Assembly (NCBI GenBank): GCA_964467785.1
Contig: CAYXVB010000116.1
Coordinates: 1-11,601, forward strand
Direction: 5' to 3'
From: CAYXVB01 sp964467785
Lineage (GTDB): Bacteria; Bdellovibrionota; UBA1018
Length of the DNA stretch: 11,601 nt
Within the stretch, counting starts at the first letter, position 1; every line of letters begins with the position of its first letter. A program made the position numbers and the translations under genes. Below, piece by piece: positions 6,436 through 11,601 of this stretch. The notes beneath the pieces are model-generated. The model searched no databases and was not told where the DNA came from. It worked only from the letters and a program-made list of their open reading frames with translations.

Positions 6436-6914
6436 GACGTCTCTCCAGTAAGGGGGAGTGCTACGATGGATTTGAGTTCTGCGCCCAGGATCTGCTTGGT
6501 CTTGTGGATTGCTCGGATATGCTCGGCGTTCGGCTTTGCGTTCGTCATGAGCCCTACCTCTTTCAGCGTGAAGACGACGGCCTCGGGATGGCGAGAACGC
6601 ACTTCCAGGGCCCGGGCATTATCGTAGACTACATAGGTCCAGGCCCGTCCTGATGTTGACCAGACGAGGGCGACCCTTCCGTTCAAGATGGCCTCCTGGA
6701 CCAGTCGCATCGGGACCGGTCCGGGATTATCCGGCGAGTTGAGGCGCGACGGATCAAGATCCGGTTCGTCCAACAATCGAAGAGAGGTGACAGAAGTGCC
6801 AAAACTCGCGTTCCCTTGGGTGCTGGAAGGGATATTGGCACTTTTGGCACTCTGATGTACGTCACAGCTACGGCTTTCCGGTGTCCAGTTCTTCCATTTT
6901 GAGTTGAATGTCAT
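6432..6914 (-). CDS. Unrecognised 160-residue protein of replication operon
   Basis: I do not recognise this protein. The N-terminal third is low in hydrophobic residues and rich in Ser and Asn, with repeated-looking SAKSANIP and ASFGTS segments encoded by GTGCCAA-type repeats. The C-terminal part looks folded: GRVALVWSTSGRAWTYVVYDN, a charged helix with AEHIRAIHKTKQILGAEL, then ALPLTGETS. GAGGT lies 6 nt before the ATG and overlaps the end of the primase gene 8 bp away. Its stop overlaps the start of the AlpA-like gene. The position between replication and excision genes suggests an accessory or regulatory role in the element, but this is inference only. Confidence 0.75.
   Translation of the reverse strand: MTFNSKWKNWTPESRSCDVHQSAKSANIPSSTQGNASFGTSVTSLRLLDEPDLDPSRLNSPDNPGPVPMRLVQEAILNGRVALVWSTSGRAWTYVVYDNARALEVRSRHPEAVVFTLKEVGLMTNAKPNAEHIRAIHKTKQILGAELKSIVALPLTGETS
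6796..6851. repeat. GTGCCAA repeats within coding sequence
   Basis: AGTGCCAAAA (6795-6804) and TTTTGGCACT (6842-6851) are perfect 10-bp inverted arms. TTGGCAC occurs twice with a 9-bp period (6835-6841 and 6844-6850), giving three copies of the core in 56 bases. They lie in the 5' part of the unrecognised gene just downstream of the primase gene. They may be only a coding repeat (Ser-Ala-Lys, Ser-Ala-Asn), or binding sites for a replication or regulatory protein. Confidence 0.5.
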
Positions 6915-6922
6915 AGTAGACC

Positions 6923-9544
6923 TCAGGAACGGACGGATGGATGGAGGTGGATCACGGCGGATGGCGCACCTCCAGTGTCCTTGATCACGCTGAGGCGCAC
7001 CCAGCCGAACTCTTGGAGAATGGACAGGGCTTCAAGAACTGCGTCTTCCGTATCCAAGTGACTCCAATGGCGGCGATACAGTTCACGGATGGTTTGGCCA
7101 TCCTTGATCTTCTTTTGCTGGATCTTGGTGAGGAGCGCGTGGGCCGCAACCATGTGAAGAGGCCCTCCCAGGCAGTATACCTTGCGGGCATGGGCCTCGA
7201 GATATTCGCACCACGCCGCGGCCAGTTGCGCTGCCTCAAGGGAGACTCCGCCGGTCTGCTGGGGCGCTTCACAGGTTTCGATGACATGGAAAATCAAGGC
7301 GAGCGCTGGCATCAGTTTGCGGTATTTTCCAAGATGCGACTCGAGCGCTGCGCTCTTTCCATCATCATTTCTGAGTCGGTGCTCAAGTTCGCTCAACCAG
7401 GAGTTGAATAGTTCCTGGGCATCCGGAGCAAAGCGTAACCATGGAGCATCGTCGTGTTCGCCCTTCTGCGCTCCGAGATCGTCCGTGTTCAGAGCAACTA
7501 GACGGCGGAAAATGCGCTCGACGCGAGCGCGAGCTTCCTCATCAGGAAGACGGTCGACGTTGGTCCATTCCTTGGAGATTTCAGGCCAAACCATGAGCTG
7601 AAAGCGCTGCATGAGACCGTCGTCTCCTGAGCCCTGGGCTACCGCTTCGCGAACGTATTCTTCGAGTCGGCCGGGCTGGATTCCGCCCAAAACGGAAAGG
7701 CAAACGGCTGGAATGACCACTGTTCCACGGCCGACCCGGTCAATGGTGTAGCAGCCGTAGCCGTTCCAACTCGTCAGGAAAAAGGCACGATCACCCTCGC
7801 GGCCAATCTTGTCGAGGCTGCGAAGGAAGCCATAGACCTCGTCTCGCTCGATCAGAAGTCCGTTCGGGTTATCCTGAAGAATCTCGCCGATCTTCTCAGT
7901 GGTGCCGTCGCTGGTATAAAAGCGGCGAGGCCTCGGGCGCTCGCGTTCGAGTCGCTCTTCCAGTTCGATCAGCCGCTCCTGAAGAGTTTGAATCTCTCCG
8001 GAAGCGGAGTTCTTCTTCGCGATTTCTTTGATTTTCTCTTCGATAGCCTTCTTTTGGCCGAGAATAACAGTTTCAATCGCTCGCCATTCAGCGAGGCCAT
8101 CTTTGTATTCCTTGAGCGCCTCGGACGCGATGGTTTTGAGCGGCCTCAAGGCTTCGTTTTGCGCCGGACTTTTTAGAGTACTTGGGCGGCCGATCAGGAC
8201 TCCCCAGAGATTTACGAAGACGGTCCAGTTGTCGAGCTTTCGTGGACGAATGGCGACCTGACGTCCAATGGCGATAGATCCAGCCACCGTCATCGGAATA
8301 GCGACGTACTCTGGTGGGACCTGCATCCGTTCTGCGACATCCGCAAGCCAAGCTCTGAAGCCATTCGGAATCAGCTCAATCGGAAGGCGCGGGGCTTTTG
8401 TCAGCGGGTCTGGGAGAGGCAGGGGGTCGGGCCAGCAGTCGTCAGATTCTCCCTCGATCGAGTCTTCCAGGACTACATCGGGGAGACTCCGGCTGGGATT
8501 GCTCCAGTCGACCGGAAAGAGATCGAACCTTTTCACGATGCCGTCCACGTGTGCCTTCAATTCTGGCTCGTCCAAGAATTGAATGGGGGCGGCATTTACA
8601 AGCGCGTCATCGATGCCTTTGAACTTGGGATCCCAGAGAGCAATTTGGACCTGCATAGGCTGCTTCAGCAAATGAGCGCTGAGAAGCCCGAGGGCCCGTG
8701 CAACATAGGAGTTCGTGGTGTGATCCATGTCGAAGCAGATGATCACGCGTTTTGGCTTCAGAAATTCGATTGCCTGAAGCGCTTGTCGCCAGGTGCCGAC
8801 CCCCGGAATCGAGATGCAAAGCTGGCCGAACAGGGCTGTGGTGACGTCCGCTTTCAATTCGCCTTCGGTGATCAAGATCGTATCGACTGGTCCAGTATGA
8901 AGAGGGAAATGGACTAAGGCCGGAGCACCGGGGCCTTGATGAGACTTCGATGAAAGATAAGTGTAGCGCCGACCTTTCTCGTCTGTGTCAGCGCGCACTT
9001 TCATGGCGACGATCTGACCAGTCTGATTCCTGACGGGCACGAGAAGACCTGGGCGGCCCGCGATGCTGATCTCACTTTTGTTCTTCGCGTGAAAGCCTGG
9101 GACGCCAAGAAGATTTCGCCCGATTGCTTTGAGAGCCTTTGCGGCGATCTTTTCGCGGTTGTTTTTTGGAAGCGTGCGGTAGCCGTTCTTATGGATGTCC
9201 GCGTCGCTGAGGCCGCGCCGGAGCAGGCTTTCATAATGGGCCGGACTGAGCTCGAGATTGTCGAGCAGCGCCGAATAGGCCCCGTGCCGCAAGGTGACGT
9301 CGCCCAATGAGTAGAGCGGGCGTTTGGGAGCCTGCTGCATCGTAATGTCGCGGGCCTTCAATCTGTAGAGAAAGTAGTCCTGCCCGGATTTGTCCTGGCG
9401 AGTCTCGGCAACTCCGGTATTGGTCCGCCGACAGATTGCGGCTCCGCCATCCGCGGCGACCGAGCACCAGTCAGTCTTTCCACAATAGGCGCAGGAGGAT
9501 TGTTCCGATACTGGGATCCATTTCGATTCATCTCTGTATGTCAT
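6923..9544 (-). CDS. Primase-helicase: zinc finger, Toprim, DUF3987-like ATPase
   Basis: This 873-residue protein is the likely replication initiator of the element. The N-terminus has a short zinc finger (Cys18, Cys21, then Cys27 and Cys38) in CAYCGKTDWC. A Toprim/DUF3854-like region has TEGELKAD (Glu227) and CFDMDH (Asp272, Asp274), followed by the acidic GIDDAL. From about 390 a DUF3987-like ATPase follows, with a Walker A-like GRPSTLKSP (452-460), Walker B-like GLLIERDEVYG (562-572) and a motif with DDGLMQRFQLMVW near 641-653. A charged coiled coil (about 470-540) interrupts the ATPase. The C-terminal end looks like a winged helix. The fusion fits autonomous replication as in P4 alpha and satellite-phage primases. 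AGGAGG lies about 10 nt before the ATG, a longer spacing than usual. Confidence 0.9.
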   Translation of the reverse strand: MTYRDESKWIPVSEQSSCAYCGKTDWCSVAADGGAAICRRTNTGVAETRQDKSGQDYFLYRLKARDITMQQAPKRPLYSLGDVTLRHGAYSALLDNLELSPAHYESLLRRGLSDADIHKNGYRTLPKNNREKIAAKALKAIGRNLLGVPGFHAKNKSEISIAGRPGLLVPVRNQTGQIVAMKVRADTDEKGRRYTYLSSKSHQGPGAPALVHFPLHTGPVDTILITEGELKADVTTALFGQLCISIPGVGTWRQALQAIEFLKPKRVIICFDMDHTTNSYVARALGLLSAHLLKQPMQVQIALWDPKFKGIDDALVNAAPIQFLDEPELKAHVDGIVKRFDLFPVDWSNPSRSLPDVVLEDSIEGESDDCWPDPLPLPDPLTKAPRLPIELIPNGFRAWLADVAERMQVPPEYVAIPMTVAGSIAIGRQVAIRPRKLDNWTVFVNLWGVLIGRPSTLKSPAQNEALRPLKTIASEALKEYKDGLAEWRAIETVILGQKKAIEEKIKEIAKKNSASGEIQTLQERLIELEERLERERPRPRRFYTSDGTTEKIGEILQDNPNGLLIERDEVYGFLRSLDKIGREGDRAFFLTSWNGYGCYTIDRVGRGTVVIPAVCLSVLGGIQPGRLEEYVREAVAQGSGDDGLMQRFQLMVWPEISKEWTNVDRLPDEEARARVERIFRRLVALNTDDLGAQKGEHDDAPWLRFAPDAQELFNSWLSELEHRLRNDDGKSAALESHLGKYRKLMPALALIFHVIETCEAPQQTGGVSLEAAQLAAAWCEYLEAHARKVYCLGGPLHMVAAHALLTKIQQKKIKDGQTIRELYRRHWSHLDTEDAVLEALSILQEFGWVRLSVIKDTGGAPSAVIHLHPSVRS

Positions 9545-9628
9545 TATTTGCCGCCCTCCTTTGGGTCGTGGAGATCAGCAAAGACGAGAATGAGATCGTT
9601 GAGAGCTTACCTAATGAGTGCGCGGTAC

Positions 9629-10810
9629 TTACTCCCGGATCAGCAGTAAAGCCGATGGATCCAGGGTATAGAGGGCTGGTGCGTTTTTCTTTTGGCTTTG
9701 GACTTTAAGCAAATTTTCGGCTGAAATACGCTCAAGTGGCTTGGTTAGATCGCGTCCGAAGTAAACATGGATTTGGTCGGGCCGAGTTCCGGTAACGCTT
9801 TCATACAGCGCGTAGACGCTGACGGGCTTGCTCTCTTTCAGCTCCAAGAGAAGGCCGACTCCCGTCTGGGTAAGTGAAACAGACTTCTTTGAGCGGAGGT
9901 TGGTGAGCCGCCTCCCTTTTGCATCGAGCTCCAGGAGATAGGCTCCGCTATTCCAAGCCGACAGTTTGGGTAACTGCGTCTCCAAATGGGATGCGAGCGC
10001 ATTTTGCCAGAGCTCGAGATGCGACCTGAAGAGGCCTGAATACGGCCAGTAAAGTCTTTTAACGAACTTTGACAAAAGGACCGGTGAAAGCGCGGCGAGC
10101 AAGTCGTCAGGCTTGTAAGTTTTCATCCGCATCTTGTTCAGTTCCGCAAACTGCCCGACTGCCCATTCCGCGGTGGTGCGCTTTTGCATCTTCTTGAGGT
10201 CGGCTCTCCAAAGGTTCCGAGGATAGCCCATTTCGAGGTCTTCATCGAAAGGGACCTCGGTAAGGTCTAGGGCGAAGGCCGTCCATGCTTTGAAGACCGA
10301 AAATAGCCGCGAAAAGCGATCTGGGCCTGAGAACGCAATATCTGCGAGCTGTGTTGCGAAGACGGGGATGTTGCCTGCATCCGAGGGGAAGAAATGGCTC
10401 CAATGACTGTCCTGGGCAACTGCGGTGGCGAGGTCGCCCCATGCGCGAAGAAAGAACTGTTCATCTGGCTCATGAGCCTTTTTGTCTCGGGAGCGTGACT
10501 CTGCTACCTGCGTTACCGAGAAATACAAGCAATTGAGAAATAGCCGACGCGAGAGTTGCTGCGTCCACGTCCTGGCTTTTGGAGATAGTCTCGACGCCGG
10601 TTTGAACCATGGCGCGACTACCCTTGCTGTGCGAAGGTACAATGCGACCGCATCCGAGAGCGGATCTTTGAGCTCCTCAAACTCGTGGTCTTCGTCGGGT
10701 GAATCACCATGAAATTTCACGGATCGGAAGACGGAATATTGCTCTCTCCATTCCGCCAAAAGTGCCGGGAAGTTTCCAAGGAGTGATGTCTCGCGATCGT
10801 TGCTGTGCAT
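9629..10810 (-). CDS. Unrecognised 393-residue protein, first gene of backbone
   Basis: I do not recognise this protein. It looks soluble and mainly alpha-helical, with many Trp, Phe and Arg residues and no signal peptide or membrane segment. Notable stretches are YLRTARVVAPWFKP, RLFLNCLYFSVTQV, WGDLATAVAQDSHWSHFF, RLYWPYSGLFRSH and a C-terminal part with LLLELKESKPVSVYALYES. No Walker, HTH, zinc or nuclease motif is visible. The ATG at 10810 is the first usable start and has only a weak ribosome site. It precedes the primase gene by 84 nt on the same strand and is divergent from the plus-strand operon. A role in element control or in recognising a helper phage is possible but not shown. Confidence 0.78.
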   Translation of the reverse strand: MHSNDRETSLLGNFPALLAEWREQYSVFRSVKFHGDSPDEDHEFEELKDPLSDAVALYLRTARVVAPWFKPASRLSPKARTWTQQLSRRLFLNCLYFSVTQVAESRSRDKKAHEPDEQFFLRAWGDLATAVAQDSHWSHFFPSDAGNIPVFATQLADIAFSGPDRFSRLFSVFKAWTAFALDLTEVPFDEDLEMGYPRNLWRADLKKMQKRTTAEWAVGQFAELNKMRMKTYKPDDLLAALSPVLLSKFVKRLYWPYSGLFRSHLELWQNALASHLETQLPKLSAWNSGAYLLELDAKGRRLTNLRSKKSVSLTQTGVGLLLELKESKPVSVYALYESVTGTRPDQIHVYFGRDLTKPLERISAENLLKVQSQKKNAPALYTLDPSALLLIRE

Positions 10811-10909
10811 AATACGGCTTCGGTTCTTATAGAATGCGGCGTGTCCTGTCCACCAAACGGCAGATCCATAAAAACAATAACGAATACAAAAAGATAGAGT
10901 TGGCCCAGG

Positions 10910-10963
10910 TGTAAGGGCCTACATGACTTGCTGTAAGAGCCTTAAAATCGACTCTCTGTAGGC
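10910..10963. promoter_or_regulatory. Divergent control region with TGTAAGRGCCT repeats
   Basis: TGTAAGGGCCT (10910-10920) and TGTAAGAGCCT (10932-10942) are 11-bp direct repeats with one mismatch, spaced 22 bp start to start, about two helical turns. A related half, TGTAGGC (10957-10963), is inverted relative to GCCTACA at 10917-10923. They lie in the gap between the divergent gene sets, where a repressor or activator of both would bind. No convincing sigma-70 promoter was found, though TATAAG on the minus strand at 10827-10832 is a possible -10 for the leftward genes. Apart from this, 10811-11069 shows no gene I can support. Confidence 0.5.
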
Positions 10964-11069
10964 TCAAAAAAATGTGTCTGCCGAAATCGGTATAAGTCCG
11001 ATGGGAGGAGTTTTCGCCCCGTCGTCGCTCGTATTTGGACGTACGAAACCTGATTTCATGGAGGACGAA

Positions 11070-11264
11070 ATGGGACGGAGGTTTACGGAACTGGCTAGGT
11101 CTGAACAACTTTTCTTAGTGGGGCACTGCTTGAACGCGTTCGGTGTTTTGTTGCTGTCGATCGGTAGCATTTTTCGAACAGCGGGCAGCTTGCCAGAGGT
11201 GCCGCTCTTCAGGGCCGACAAGGCTGCGGAACCAGGGCGGCTCACAGCGAAGGAGTATTTTTGA
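11070..11264 (+). CDS. Small putative membrane protein
   Basis: The protein has 64 residues. After a short charged N-terminus, residues about 14-36 (LFLVGHCLNAFGVLLLSIGS) form one likely membrane helix, followed by a polar tail ending LTAKEYF. I chose the ATG at 11070 because GGAGG lies about 5 nt upstream. An in-frame ATG at 11058 and a GTG at 10974 lack such a site. Its stop codon overlaps the ribosome site of the next gene, so the two are probably one operon. It opens the rightward gene set of the element. The family is not recognised. Competing minus-strand frames here have no ribosome site or neighbour coupling. Confidence 0.5.
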   Translation: MGRRFTELARSEQLFLVGHCLNAFGVLLLSIGSIFRTAGSLPEVPLFRADKAAEPGRLTAKEYF

Positions 11265-11273
11265 GGAGGTTCT

Positions 11274-11601
11274 ATGATTCGTGACCAAATTCGCGCGGAA
11301 GCGCATTCGCGATTGTTTGAAATTGAGGGCCGCTTCGGTGACCGGGACCTTCCAAGGTCGGTCTTGAGCTATTGGTTGCTCTTGCGAGCGATCTACCTCG
11401 GCGACATCGATCAGTTCGTCATCGAGCACGGTGAGCACCCGATTCGGGTGGACGTGGCCGAGGAGGGAAAGCTCAAGCTCGGCTGGGGCGTTCTCAGCGA
11501 GTTTGAGGTGGAGGTCTGCACGCTCCTGAATGGCGAGCTCGAGATCGCCGACACGGAGCCAGCACGAATGATGATGACTTCGGATCGGTCGAGGGCATCG
11601 G
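11274..11601 (+). CDS. Unrecognised protein, 3' end beyond window
   Basis: The first 109 codons are visible and open to the window edge. The product begins MIRDQIRAEAHSRLFEIEGR and is acidic and helical, with VLSYWLLLRAIYLGDIDQFV followed by a region of beta-like alternation (HPIRVDVAEEGKLKLGWGV, then FEVEVCTLLNGELEI). No signal peptide, membrane segment or catalytic motif is seen. A strong TGAGGAGG lies 4-5 nt before the ATG and overlaps the stop of the small upstream gene, indicating coupled translation. Strong G/C preference at third positions supports coding. Function is unknown. The position suggests the start of the element's structural or interference genes. Confidence 0.8.
   Translation, partial: MIRDQIRAEAHSRLFEIEGRFGDRDLPRSVLSYWLLLRAIYLGDIDQFVIEHGEHPIRVDVAEEGKLKLGWGVLSEFEVEVCTLLNGELEIADTEPARMMMTSDRSRAS

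Noticed and set aside
10964..11438. Minus-strand frames in the divergent region and opposite the right-hand genes
   Set aside because: They have no ribosome sites or recognisable motifs. The plus-strand genes there have strong ribosome sites and coupling.

Overview
The window looks like the integrase end of a satellite-like integrative element in a mid-GC soil-type bacterium. A mildly Acidobacteriota-like flavour is my inference, based on the tmRNA-type 3' end and the general codon use. No rRNA, complete tRNA or housekeeping marker is present to fix the host.

Layout, left to right. Positions 1-680 look like old chromosomal flank or earlier-island debris. They hold a minus-strand Cys/His-rich secreted protein, resembling small proteins of metal-efflux (czc-type) loci, which abuts a 57-codon 3' remnant of an Mrr-type restriction endonuclease. 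Positions 681-1008 are non-coding. They contain a dense cluster of GTAGT/ACTAC motifs with a 16-bp perfect palindrome, a terminator-like hairpin, and a 14-base sequence matching the 3' terminus of a tmRNA-like gene on the minus strand (CACCGTCTCCACCA). That sequence is the best candidate for an attachment-site remnant.

Positions 1009-4923 are a compact minus-strand defence operon. In transcription order it encodes the AbiEi antitoxin/repressor, the AbiEii nucleotidyltransferase toxin (ATGA overlap), a DUF262 plus HNH protein of the GmrSD type (3-nt gap), and a smaller His/Cys-motif protein with an HNH/treble-clef-like start. An inverted repeat lies directly before abiEi and is a probable autoregulatory operator.

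Positions 5121-10810 are the element backbone, also on the minus strand. In transcription order it encodes an unrecognised 393-residue protein, a large primase-helicase (zinc finger, Toprim-like region, DUF3987-like ATPase), an unrecognised 160-residue protein, an AlpA-type HTH excisionase/regulator and a tyrosine integrase. The last four are tightly packed or overlapping. A 15-bp perfect hairpin separates this backbone from the defence operon.

From about 10811 the direction flips. A regulatory-looking intergenic region with direct repeats leads to a plus-strand operon of a small membrane-type protein and an unrecognised gene cut by the window edge.

Together these suggest a P4/PICI-like element with its own replication and excision genes. 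Its anti-phage cargo would sit between the integrase and a tmRNA-type attachment site. The most interesting unit is the four-gene AbiE plus DUF262-HNH plus HNH-like operon.
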